Source: Actinomycetes bacterium (GTDB lineage Bacteria > Actinomycetota > Acidimicrobiia > Acidimicrobiales > Microtrichaceae). From it: 9,488 nucleotides of DNA. Each line of letters starts with the position of its first letter. Position 1 is the stretch's first letter. The position numbers and the translations under genes are program-made. Of this stretch, positions 1 through 6,663 are shown piece after piece. Location: NCBI GenBank assembly GCA_023434535.1, contig JAEYSR010000059.1, positions 1 through 9,488 on the forward strand, given 5' to 3'. Below the pieces are notes generated by a model that was given only the letters and a program-made list of their open reading frames with translations, searched no databases and was not told where the DNA came from.

Positions 1-1
1 C

Positions 2-406
2 GGCTTCTTCGCGATCCACGACACCATGCGGTACCTGCGGTCGCCGATCACGACGATCTGCGTCGGACAGGCGGCGTCAGCCGCAGCGGTGCTGCTCGCG
101 GCAGGGGAGCCGGGTCGGCGCTTCGCCCTCCCCAACGCCCGGGTGCTCCTGCACCAGCCCCACGGCGGTGCACAGGGCCAGTCGACCGACATCGAGATCC
201 AGGCCAAGGAGATGGTCGAGATGCGCGAGCGGATGGTCGCGATCCTGTCGCTGGCGACCGGCCGTGCGACGGAGGAGCTGCACCGCGATCTCGATCGCGA
301 CTTCATCCTCCGCGGGCAGGACGCCGTGGAGTACGGCGTGATCGACGAGGTGCTGCCCGATCGGCGCTCGGCGCCGGAGGTCCTCGGCGCGGTCAGCGCC
401 GTCTGA
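2..406 (+). CDS. clpP: ATP-dependent Clp protease proteolytic subunit (ClpP2-like), 3' part only
   Basis: The 5' end lies outside the window; 134 C-terminal residues are visible. ClpP is the cytoplasmic serine peptidase that forms a two-ring chamber and degrades proteins unfolded by ClpX or ClpC. The catalytic serine is in GQAASAAA (visible residue 26) and the histidine in LHQPHGG (residue 51). An HRDLDRD segment near residue 96 should supply the third member. The wording around the serine and the GQ..DIEIQA stretch resembles the actinobacterial ClpP2 type, the partner of ClpP1 in a mixed complex; this is from memory of the family, not an alignment. No clpX follows; the next gene is the unrelated efeU. 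A modest GC hairpin (410-425, 5-bp stem) just after the stop may help end transcription. Family assignment is secure; the paralogue number is inference. Confidence 0.93.
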   Translation, partial: GFFAIHDTMRYLRSPITTICVGQAASAAAVLLAAGEPGRRFALPNARVLLHQPHGGAQGQSTDIEIQAKEMVEMRERMVAILSLATGRATEELHRDLDRDFILRGQDAVEYGVIDEVLPDRRSAPEVLGAVSAV

Positions 407-478
407 GCGGGCTCGCCCGGGAGCCACGCGTCTGAACCAACCATGAAGATGTCGCGAAGGGTGTGTCAAAGGTCCGTA

Positions 479-508
479 TTGAGACTTCTCCTCCCGACTC
501 GTTAGGGT
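479..508 (+). promoter_or_regulatory. Proposed efeUOB promoter
   Basis: TTGAGA at 479-484 resembles a -35 box and TAGGGT at 503-508 fits the TANNNT pattern of actinobacterial -10 elements, with an 18-bp spacer. Transcription would start near 514-516 and give a leader of about 64 nt before the efeU GTG. The -10 lies inside the iron box, which is the usual arrangement for repression by blocking RNA polymerase. The assignment is by eye only. Confidence 0.45.
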
Positions 509-520
509 GGCCTAACCGGA
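502..520 (+). promoter_or_regulatory. Iron box: DtxR/IdeR-family operator
   Basis: TTAGGGTGGCCTAACCGGA matches the 19-bp DtxR/IdeR consensus TTAGGTTAGCCTAACCTAA at 15 of 19 positions. Its core is a perfect inverted repeat, GTTAGG (501-506) and CCTAAC (511-516), around a 4-bp centre. In Actinomycetota this family binds such boxes with Fe(II) and represses iron acquisition genes. It lies 58 bp upstream of efeU, the first gene of a ferrous iron uptake operon, so the functional fit is strong. Binding itself is inferred. Confidence 0.82.
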
Positions 521-522
521 GT

Positions 523-536
523 CCCGCGCGAGCGGG
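523..536 (+). other. Small leader hairpin with GNRA tetraloop
   Basis: CCCGC (523-527) pairs perfectly with GCGGG (532-536) around a GCGA loop, a stable GNRA-type tetraloop. It would lie close to the 5' end of the efeUOB leader if the proposed promoter is right. It has no U-tract and is 30 nt before the ribosome binding site, so it neither terminates nor hides the start. Stabilising the 5' end of the message is one possible role. It may also be chance in GC-rich DNA. Confidence 0.35.
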
Positions 537-566
537 TGCCGGCGGATCCATCCCACGCTCGACGAC

Positions 567-573
567 GAGGAGG
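567..573 (+). promoter_or_regulatory. Strong ribosome binding site of efeU
   Basis: GAGGAGG lies 5 nt before the GTG at 579 and fixes that codon as the efeU start. Confidence 0.75.
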
Positions 574-578
574 TCGCC

Positions 579-1502
579 GTGTTCGCGAACTTCCTGATCG
601 GGCTGCGCGAGGGGCTCGAGGCGTCGCTCGTCGTCGGGATCCTGGTGGCGTACCTCGTCAAGACCGGCCGGCGGGACCAGCTGCCCCGCATCTGGCTCGG
701 GGTCGCGATCGCGGTCGCCGTGTCCTTCGCCTTCGGCGCGGCCCTCACGTTCGGGCCCCGGGGACTGACGTTCGAGGCGCAGGAGGCCATCGGGGGCACG
801 CTGTCGATCGTCGCCGTGGCGTTCGTGACCTGGATGGTGTTCTGGATGGCCCGCCAGGCCCGCAACATCAAGGGCGAGCTCGAGTCCCGGGTCGACGTCG
901 CGGCCGCCGGCGGGGTCGGCCTGACGATCCTCGCACTCCTCGCCGTCGGTCGGGAGGGGCTCGAGACGGCGCTCTTCATCTGGGCCGCGACCCGTGCCAC
1001 CGGCGAGACGGTCGCCCCTCTGATCGGAGCGCTGCTCGGGCTGGTGGTCGCCGTCGTGCTCGGCGTCCTCGTGTACCGCGGAGCCCTGCGACTGGACCTC
1101 CGCAAGTTCTTCACCTGGACCGGCGGGTTCCTCGTCGTGGTGGCCGCGGGGGTCGTCTCCTACGGCGTCCACGACCTCCAGGAGGCAGCGATCCTGCCCG
1201 GCCTGCACGACGTGGCGTTCGACGTGAGCGGGACGATCCCGCCGGGTTCCTGGTACGGCACGCTGCTCAAGGGCACCGTGAACTTCAACCCGCGGACCAC
1301 CTGGCTGCAGCTCGTCTGCTGGCTCCTCTACCTGGTGCCGACGATGACGCTCTTCATCCTCCAGGTCCGTCGTCCGCCGTCGGCTCCTGCGCCGAGCGCG
1401 GCGACGCCGACCTCCGACACCCCCACATCCGACTCCACGACACCCGACGGCTCCTCCGCGGTCGCCGCGGAGCGTCGCATCACAGAAGGACACCCTGCAT
1501 GA
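579..1502 (+). CDS. efeU: Ferrous iron permease EfeU (FTR1 family)
   Basis: This 307-residue integral membrane protein is the iron channel of the EfeUOB uptake system. The two family-defining REGLE motifs, whose glutamates handle iron, are at residues 10-14 and 125-129, each within a hydrophobic helix. About seven membrane segments can be seen (near 5-27, 38-58, 69-91, 110-137, 146-166, 178-197 and 243-262). The ARNIKGELE loop at 94-102 is also typical. Translation starts at a GTG behind a strong Shine-Dalgarno. The C-terminus carries a Pro/Ser/Thr-rich, probably disordered tail from about residue 265, making it longer than E. coli EfeU (about 276 residues). It is the first gene of the operon, and its stop overlaps the efeO ATG. 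Iron-dependent repression through the upstream iron box is inferred. Family and role are very secure. Confidence 0.96.
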   Translation: MFANFLIGLREGLEASLVVGILVAYLVKTGRRDQLPRIWLGVAIAVAVSFAFGAALTFGPRGLTFEAQEAIGGTLSIVAVAFVTWMVFWMARQARNIKGELESRVDVAAAGGVGLTILALLAVGREGLETALFIWAATRATGETVAPLIGALLGLVVAVVLGVLVYRGALRLDLRKFFTWTGGFLVVVAAGVVSYGVHDLQEAAILPGLHDVAFDVSGTIPPGSWYGTLLKGTVNFNPRTTWLQLVCWLLYLVPTMTLFILQVRRPPSAPAPSAATPTSDTPTSDSTTPDGSSAVAAERRITEGHPA

Positions 1503-2683
1503 AGCTCACCGGACGTCGCCTGCTGGCCCCGTCGCTCGTCGCCGTGATCGCCGTCGCCGGCGCCTGCACCGACAACGCGAAGGAGACCGCGTCCGACGAG
1601 GAGCCGAGTGGCAAGGGCCCGACCACCATCGAGGTCACCGACACCGGGTCGGAGTGCAAGCTGTCCGCCACCGAGGCACCCTCGGGCAACATCGTGTTCT
1701 CGGTCCAGAACGACGGGAGCGAGGTCACCGAGTTCTACCTGCTGGACGAGGACGGCCTGGCCATCGTCGGTGAGGTCGAGAACATCGGCCCGGGACTCAG
1801 CCGTGAGCTGGTCGTCCGGGCCGATCCGGGCTCGTACGTGACGGCCTGCGTCCCGGGCATGACCGGCGACGGCAACCGCGGCGACTTCACCGTGACCGAC
1901 TCGGGCGAGGCCGATGCGACCACCGACGAGATGAAGGCGCTCGAGGCGGCCGCCACCGAGCAGTACAAGTCCTACGTCGAGCAGCAGGTCGGCATCCTCG
2001 TGACCGAGACCCAGAAGTTCGCGGACGCCTACAAGGCGGGGAACGACGACCAGGCCCGAGCCATGTACGCCCCCACCCGCGCCTACTGGGAGTCGATCGA
2101 GCCGGTCGCCGAGAGCTTCGGCGACCTCGACCCCCGGCTCGACCTCCGCGAGGCGGACCTGGAAGAGGACCAGGAGTGGACCGGCTGGCACCAGATCGAG
2201 AAGCAGCTGTGGCCGCCGGCGGACTTCACCGAGATCGACACGCCCGAGCAGCGCGCCGCGATGGCCGACCAGCTCGTCGCCGACACCCAGGAGCTCGCGA
2301 CCCGCGTCAAGGACGTGACGTTCAAGGCCGACCAGCTCGGCAACGGCGCCAAGGAGCTGCTCGACGAGGTCGCGACCGGGAAGGTCACCGGCGAGGAGGA
2401 GGCCTGGAGCCACACCGACCTGTGGGACTTCCAGGCCAACGTCGACGGCGCCCGCCTGGCCTACCAGGCGCTGCGACCGATCGTCCTGATCAAGGACGAG
2501 GACCTGGCGGCCACGCTCGACACCGAGTTCGCCGCGATCCAGACCGAGCTCGACAAGTACAAGACGGCCGACGGCTTCCAGTACTACACCCAGCTCACGC
2601 CCGAGCAGGTCAAGCAGCTGTCCGACTCGGTCAACGCGCTGGGCGAGCCGCTCAGCAAGCTCACGTCCGTGGTGGTGCTGTGA
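1499..2683 (+). CDS. efeO: Iron uptake lipoprotein EfeO (cupredoxin plus M75 domain)
   Basis: This 394-residue exported component of EfeUOB is thought to bind iron outside the membrane and pass it to EfeU. The N-terminus is a lipoprotein signal: positive residues, a hydrophobic run, and a cleavage site AVAGA|C with Cys23. Alanine at -3 is a little off the usual Leu. Residues about 40-135 form a cupredoxin-like beta domain with C53 and C117. Residues about 145-390 are the helical M75 imelysin-type domain, whose HxxE metal motif is H231-Q-I-E234 within GWHQIEKQLW. The start is chosen because the ATG overlaps the efeU stop (ATGA) and follows AGAAGGA (1484-1490) by 8 nt; the open frame extends far upstream inside efeU, which is only shadow. 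The stop overlaps the efeB start. The full-length cupredoxin-M75 form, not the short M75-only form, is present. Confidence 0.95.
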   Translation: MKLTGRRLLAPSLVAVIAVAGACTDNAKETASDEEPSGKGPTTIEVTDTGSECKLSATEAPSGNIVFSVQNDGSEVTEFYLLDEDGLAIVGEVENIGPGLSRELVVRADPGSYVTACVPGMTGDGNRGDFTVTDSGEADATTDEMKALEAAATEQYKSYVEQQVGILVTETQKFADAYKAGNDDQARAMYAPTRAYWESIEPVAESFGDLDPRLDLREADLEEDQEWTGWHQIEKQLWPPADFTEIDTPEQRAAMADQLVADTQELATRVKDVTFKADQLGNGAKELLDEVATGKVTGEEEAWSHTDLWDFQANVDGARLAYQALRPIVLIKDEDLAATLDTEFAAIQTELDKYKTADGFQYYTQLTPEQVKQLSDSVNALGEPLSKLTSVVVL

Positions 2684-4053
2684 CCGACGCTCCCTCCGGG
2701 GACGGCGGCGGCCCGTCGGGCGACGAGCACCCCGGGGGTGCCGGGTCCGGCGCGGAGTCCTCGGCGAGCGGCGGGGTCTCCCGTCGCTGGCTGCTCGGCG
2801 CCGGTGCGGTCGGCGCGGTGGCCGCGGGTGTCGCGACCGGTGTCGCCGTGGCGGCGGCGTCGGAGACCGAACCGGGCGACGCGGAACGGGACCAGGAGAC
2901 CGGTGCTGCGGCTGCGGCCGTGGCGTTCCGCGGCGAGCACCAGGCGGGCATCGTCACCCCTGCGCCTGACCGACTGCACTTCGCGGCGTTCGACGTCATC
3001 ACCGACGACCGCGAGAAGCTGATCGACCTGCTCAAGAGGTGGACCTCGGCGGCGGACCGCATGAGCAGGGGCCAGTCGGCCGGTGTCACAGGCGCGATGA
3101 GCGGCCCGTTGGACGCCCCGCCCGCCGACACCGGTGAGGCGTACGGGCTGCCGCCGTCGCAGCTGACGATCACGTTCGGCTTCGGTCCGACCCTGTTCAC
3201 CCAGGACGGAGTGGACCGGTTCGGCATCGCCGACCGTCGACCGGCCGCGCTGATCGACCTCCCTCACTTCCCGGCCGACAAGCTCGACCCCGCACGCACC
3301 GGCGGCGACCTGTGCGTGCAGGCCTGCTCCAACGATCCGCAGGTCGCCGTCCACGCCGTCCGCAACCTCGCTCGCATGGGCTTCGGGGTGGTGTCGGTGC
3401 GGTGGTCCCAGCTGGGGTTCGGTCGGACGTCGTCGACGTCGACCACGCAGTCCACGCCGCGCAACCTCTTCGGCTTCAAGGACGGCACCGCCAACCTCAA
3501 GGCCGAGGAGCCGGAGCTCATCGACGAGTTCGTCTGGGTCGGCGAGGGCGACGACCCCGCGGCGGAGTGGATGGCCGGCGGGTCCTACCTGGTGTCGCGC
3601 CGGATCAACATGCACATCGAGACCTGGGACCGGACCTCGCTCCGCGAGCAGCAGACCGTCATCGGGCGCGACAAGGGCGAGGGGGCTCCGCTGTCGGGTG
3701 GCACCGAGTTCACCGCGGTGGACCTCGAGGCGACCGGGCCCGACGGCGAACCCAGGATCGCGATGGACTCCCACGTCGCCATGGCGCTGCCCGAGCAGAA
3801 CGACGGCGTGCAGATGCTGCGACGGGGCTACAACTTCACCGACGGCACCGACGGGCTGGGTCGTCTCGACGCCGGTCTGTTCTTCATCGCCTACGTGCGC
3901 GACCCGCGCACGCAGTACGTGCCGATGCAGACCAAGCTGGCTCGCGACGACCTGCTGTCGGAGTACCTGCTGCACACCGGGTCGGGCCTGTTCGCCGTGC
4001 CGCCGGGCGTGGAAGAGGCCGACGACTGGATCGGCCGGACCCTCTTCACCTGA
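2680..4053 (+). CDS. efeB: Tat-exported DyP-type haem peroxidase EfeB
   Basis: This 457-residue peroxidase is the third EfeUOB component, proposed to act outside the membrane by oxidising Fe(II) or working on haem. A twin-arginine signal is clear: SRRWLLGAGAVGAVAAG from residue 34, with a hydrophobic stretch to about 60. The mature part is a DyP fold: the GxxDG motif GFKDG at 265-269 (catalytic D268), the likely proximal haem ligand H365 in DSHVAMALP, and the RRGYNF block at 381-386 with the distal arginine. The GTG start overlaps the efeO stop (GTGA); no clear Shine-Dalgarno is visible, so translation probably relies on coupling. An unusually long Gly/Asp/Glu-rich leader of 33 residues precedes the Tat motif. 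Unlike a stand-alone DyP, the operon position supports the EfeB name. It ends 30 bp before the convergent add gene. Confidence 0.95.
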   Translation: MTDAPSGDGGGPSGDEHPGGAGSGAESSASGGVSRRWLLGAGAVGAVAAGVATGVAVAAASETEPGDAERDQETGAAAAAVAFRGEHQAGIVTPAPDRLHFAAFDVITDDREKLIDLLKRWTSAADRMSRGQSAGVTGAMSGPLDAPPADTGEAYGLPPSQLTITFGFGPTLFTQDGVDRFGIADRRPAALIDLPHFPADKLDPARTGGDLCVQACSNDPQVAVHAVRNLARMGFGVVSVRWSQLGFGRTSSTSTTQSTPRNLFGFKDGTANLKAEEPELIDEFVWVGEGDDPAAEWMAGGSYLVSRRINMHIETWDRTSLREQQTVIGRDKGEGAPLSGGTEFTAVDLEATGPDGEPRIAMDSHVAMALPEQNDGVQMLRRGYNFTDGTDGLGRLDAGLFFIAYVRDPRTQYVPMQTKLARDDLLSEYLLHTGSGLFAVPPGVEEADDWIGRTLFT

Positions 4054-4062
4054 CGCCGCGGG

Positions 4063-4078
4063 TCAGCGCGTTGGCTGA
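4063..4078. terminator. Weak hairpin between convergent efeB and add
   Basis: TCAGC (4063-4067) pairs with GCTGA (4074-4078) around a 6-nt loop in the 30-bp gap between the two stop codons. There is no T-tract on either side. It is the only structure in the gap and could serve both transcripts, but the stem is short and may be chance. Confidence 0.25.
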
Positions 4079-4083
4079 GTCCG

Positions 4084-5211
4084 TCAGGGGGCGGCGGCCA
4101 GGGCTGCGTACGCGGGCTTGATGACCCGGTCGATCAGGTCGAGCCGGGTGTCGAAGTGCTCGAAGGCCGACTTCATGGCGTTGACGGTCAGCCACTCCAT
4201 CCGGTCCAGGGTGAGCCCTCCCACGCGCGCCAGGTGGTCGAACTCGTCCGACAGGTTCACGCCGCTCATCAACCGGTTGTCGGTGCTGACCGTCACCCGG
4301 AAGTGAAGGGCCATCAGCAGCCAGATCGGGTGCTCCTCGTAGCTCCGGGCCGCCCCGGTGTGCACGTTCGAGGTGGGGCACATCTCGAGGGGGATCCGCA
4401 GGTCGCGCACCTGGTCGGCCAACGGCCCGAGGTGGGCCAGCCCCTCGTCGTCGATCGTGATGTCGTCGACGATGCGCACGCCGTGCCCGAGGCGTTCGGC
4501 CCCGCACCACCCGAGGGCCTCCGAGATCGAGGGCAGACCGAACGCCTCCCCGGCGTGGATGGTGATGTGGAAGTGGCCCCGACGGATGAGGTCGAACGCC
4601 TCCATGTGGCGACTCGGAGGGAACCCGGCCTCGGCGCCGGCGATGTCGAAGCCCACGACGCCCCGGTCGCGGAACGCGAGCGCCAGCTGGGCGATCTCGG
4701 CCGAGCGCGCCGCCGTGCGCATGGCGGTCAGGAGGGCACGGACCTGGATGTGGCGGCCCTCGGCCGCCGCCGCGGCCTCGCCCTGCCGGAACCCGCTGAC
4801 CACGGCGTCGACGACCTCGTCGAGCGTGAGGCCGGCCTCGGTGTGCAGCTCGGGGGCGAAGCGCACCTCCGCGTAGATCACCCCGTCGGCGGCCAGGTCC
4901 TGGGCGCACTCGCTCGCGACCCGCTCGATGGCATCTGCGTGCTGCATCACGCCGACGGTGTGGGCGAACGTCTGCAGGTAGAGCTCGAGGTTGCGCCGGT
5001 TGGCGCCCCGCAGCATCCACGCGGCCAGGTCGTCCACGTCGGTGGTCGGCAGGTCGGCGTAGGAGTGCTCCGATGCCAGCTCGACCACGGTGCGGGGCCG
5101 GAGTCCTCCGTCCAGGTGGTCGTGCAGCAGCACCTTCGGGGCCCGCCGGGCGAGGTCCGGCGTGAGCTCGATCCCGTCGGGCACGTGGTGGGCGCTGGGG
5201 TGGATCGACAT
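4084..5211 (-). CDS. add: Adenosine deaminase
   Basis: This 375-residue cytoplasmic zinc enzyme hydrolyses adenosine and deoxyadenosine to inosine and deoxyinosine plus ammonia in purine salvage. The zinc ligands are visible: H30 and H32 in LHDHLDG, H219 in HAGE and D310 in STDN; E222 is the proton-transfer glutamate, and H243 in LGHG the catalytic histidine. MCPTSN at 278-282 is also conserved. In animal enzymes Asp310 is followed by a second Asp; here it is Asn311 in STDNRLMS, a variant I recall from actinobacterial Add proteins such as the M. tuberculosis one. The open frame continues upstream of 5211 into the neighbouring gene, but similarity begins with the ATG at 5211-5209, so that start is used. 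It has no Shine-Dalgarno and sits just under a -10-like box. It diverges from the GH1 gene. Confidence 0.95.
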   Translation of the reverse strand: MSIHPSAHHVPDGIELTPDLARRAPKVLLHDHLDGGLRPRTVVELASEHSYADLPTTDVDDLAAWMLRGANRRNLELYLQTFAHTVGVMQHADAIERVASECAQDLAADGVIYAEVRFAPELHTEAGLTLDEVVDAVVSGFRQGEAAAAAEGRHIQVRALLTAMRTAARSAEIAQLALAFRDRGVVGFDIAGAEAGFPPSRHMEAFDLIRRGHFHITIHAGEAFGLPSISEALGWCGAERLGHGVRIVDDITIDDEGLAHLGPLADQVRDLRIPLEMCPTSNVHTGAARSYEEHPIWLLMALHFRVTVSTDNRLMSGVNLSDEFDHLARVGGLTLDRMEWLTVNAMKSAFEHFDTRLDLIDRVIKPAYAALAAAP

Positions 5212-5346
5212 CAACAAAGTGTAGAAGTGCTCGTCGCCGGTCCGGGTGTCGATCGCGTGAACGTCAGGTGTCGGATCGCCCGCTCTGTTCCTGGAAACCG
5301 ACGCTTTTCGGTCGGTCGACGGGAACGGAGCGGGCAGGATGGCGTC
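5212..5346. promoter_or_regulatory. Divergent promoter region between add and the GH1 gene
   Basis: This 135-bp gap must carry both start regions. On the GH1 side, AGGA at 5336-5339 is a fair ribosome binding site 7 nt from the ATG at 5347. An inverted repeat ACCGAC (5297-5302) / GTCGGT (5311-5316) with an 8-nt spacer could be an operator or chance. No convincing -35/-10 pair for the GH1 gene was found. Confidence 0.4.
5218..5223 (-). promoter_or_regulatory. Proposed -10 element of add (leaderless)
   Basis: Read on the minus strand, TACACT fits TANNNT and ends 6 nt before the A of the add ATG. Transcription would then start at or next to the start codon. This agrees with the absence of any purine-rich ribosome binding site in the preceding bases. 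No convincing -35 is visible. Confidence 0.5.
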
Positions 5347-6582
5347 ATGAACGGCTTCCCCGACGGGTTCATCTGGGGCACGGGAGCATCCTCGCTCCAG
5401 ACCGAGGGTGCGGCCCCGCGCAGCGACTGGTTCGCCTGGGAGGAGTCCGGCCACGCGCCCCGCTCCGGCGACGGGAACGGGTTCGGCCACCTCTACGCCG
5501 AGGACTTCGCCCAGTTCGCCGAGCTCGGGCTGACCCACCACCGGCTGTCGCTCGACTGGGCGCGGCTCGAACCGACTCCCGGTCGACACGACCCCGAGGC
5601 GGTCGAGCACTACCGAGCGGTGCTGACCGCCGCCCGCGACGCCGGGCTCGACGTCTGGGCCTGCCTGCACCACTTCGCCCTGCCCGGTTGGTTCTCCGAG
5701 GACGAGGGCGGGTTCCTCGACGAGCGCGCCCGGTCGCTGACGTGGCCCCGTCACGTCGACTGGGTGGGCGAGACCTTCGGTGACCTGGTCGCCGGATGGA
5801 AGCCGGTCAACGAGCCCGTGGCCTACTCGCTGCTCGGCTGGCTCATGGGCCTGATCCCACCGGGTCGCCAGGACCTCGGCCGGTTCATCGAGGCGCTGGA
5901 GTCGGTGCTCCTGGCCAACCACGAGGCGTGGAGGGTGCTGCGCTCGGGCGACCAGCCGACCTGCACGATCCACAGCCTCATGCCGGCCTACCCGGTGTGG
6001 CCCGAGGACGACGACCGGCAGAAGGTGCCGGCCATGGACAACGCCCGGCTCGTGGACGACCTGGTGTGGCGCTCCTGGATCCGGGCCCAGAACGAGGGCG
6101 TTCTGGAGCTGCCGGGCCGGGCCCCGATCGAGGTGCCCGACATGGCGGGATCGTTCGACCTGATCGGGTTCAGCTACTACTACGCGCTCGGCGTGACGTC
6201 GGACCTGTCCATGCAGCCCTACCCGTCGGGGGCGAAGGTCGGGCCGCTCGGGATGGCGCCGTGGGCCGAGGGCCTGCGGGTCTGCCTCGATCGACTCGCC
6301 GAGGAGCTGCCCGGTCGGCCGCTCGTGATCTCGGAGTGCGGTCTGGGCAGCTGGACGACCGACGACGACGACGAGTGGCGGTGCGAGTACCTGACCGACT
6401 GCCTGGAGATCACCCGGGACGCCATCTCCGACGGCATCGACGTCCGCGCCTTCTTCCACTGGACCGGCGTCGACAACTACGAGTGGGGACTCGGCTACGA
6501 CGCCGCGTTCGGGCTGATCGACCGGGACCGCAACCCGAAGCCGTCGGCCGAGCTGGCCCGACGGTGGGCCACCGGCGCCTGA
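5347..6582 (+). CDS. Glycoside hydrolase family 1 protein (beta-glycosidase-like)
   Basis: This 411-residue predicted cytoplasmic TIM-barrel enzyme would split a terminal beta-linked sugar by the retaining mechanism. It opens with the GH1 N-terminal block (FPDGFIWGTGASSLQTEGA; sugar-binding Q18). LHHFALP at 107-113 matches the usual LHHWDLP. The acid/base E156 lies in NEP (155-157), and the nucleophile should be E330 in LVISECG. The DNYEW block (376-380) binds the glycone in family members. Two signatures are off-pattern: WKPVNEP replaces the common W-x-T-[FI]-NEP, and ECG replaces ENG. At 411 residues it is shorter than typical family members of about 440-480. No signal peptide is seen. The ATG at 5347 follows AGGA by 7 nt. 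The natural substrate cannot be named; phospho-sugar or plain beta-glucoside are both open. The neighbours suggest no sugar pathway. Confidence 0.88.
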   Translation: MNGFPDGFIWGTGASSLQTEGAAPRSDWFAWEESGHAPRSGDGNGFGHLYAEDFAQFAELGLTHHRLSLDWARLEPTPGRHDPEAVEHYRAVLTAARDAGLDVWACLHHFALPGWFSEDEGGFLDERARSLTWPRHVDWVGETFGDLVAGWKPVNEPVAYSLLGWLMGLIPPGRQDLGRFIEALESVLLANHEAWRVLRSGDQPTCTIHSLMPAYPVWPEDDDRQKVPAMDNARLVDDLVWRSWIRAQNEGVLELPGRAPIEVPDMAGSFDLIGFSYYYALGVTSDLSMQPYPSGAKVGPLGMAPWAEGLRVCLDRLAEELPGRPLVISECGLGSWTTDDDDEWRCEYLTDCLEITRDAISDGIDVRAFFHWTGVDNYEWGLGYDAAFGLIDRDRNPKPSAELARRWATGA

Positions 6583-6584
6583 CG

Positions 6585-6663
6585 GTTCAACGGGCCGTGG
6601 TGTTCAGCGGGCTGTGGTGTTCAGCGGGCTGTGATGTTCAGCGGGCTGTGGAGTTCAGTGGGA
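6585..6663. repeat. 17-bp tandem repeat array, four full copies plus a partial
   Basis: Copies start at 6585, 6602, 6619 and 6636; a degenerate partial copy starts at 6653. The commonest form is GTTCAGCGGGCTGTGGT. Copy 1 differs at two positions, copies 3 and 4 at one each. The array begins 2 bp after the GH1 stop and its last partial copy contains the stop codon of the convergent aminotransferase gene. Each unit holds the short palindrome CAGCGGGCTG (CAACGGGCCG in copy 1). On the minus strand every unit includes TGA, and because 17 is not a multiple of three these stops fall in all frames. There is no spacer pattern, so it is not CRISPR. Replication slippage from the gene end is the simplest origin. 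Confidence 0.93.

Noticed and set aside
488..494. CTCCTCC, able to pair with the efeU ribosome binding site (567-573)
   Set aside because: It lies upstream of the predicted transcript start (about 515), so it would not be in the efeU message unless there is an earlier promoter or readthrough from clpP.
443..505. 20-codon Arg-rich small open frame between clpP and efeU
   Set aside because: It has no ribosome binding site, and its stop lies in the iron box and proposed -10, upstream of the expected transcript start.
393..1493. Long minus-strand open frame opposite efeU
   Set aside because: It lies wholly opposite a well-recognised FTR1 permease, and its translation is Arg/Asp/Glu/Gly-rich without motifs. 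This is a typical high-GC shadow frame.
2584..3975. 463-residue minus-strand open frame opposite efeB
   Set aside because: It is antisense to the DyP peroxidase, with low-complexity His/Arg/Val-rich translation and no family features. The length comes from GC bias.
5294..5316. Possible LacI-type operator upstream of the GH1 gene
   Set aside because: The inverted repeat is imperfectly placed and lacks the central CG typical of LacI-family sites. No regulator gene is adjacent, so it is left as an unassigned repeat.
5212..6459. Minus-strand upstream extension of the adenosine deaminase frame
   Set aside because: The extension runs opposite the GH1 gene and has no domain similarity. Deaminase similarity begins after the ATG at 5211.
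6585..6663. CRISPR-like array
   Set aside because: The 17-bp units are directly adjacent with no spacers, and no cas genes are nearby.
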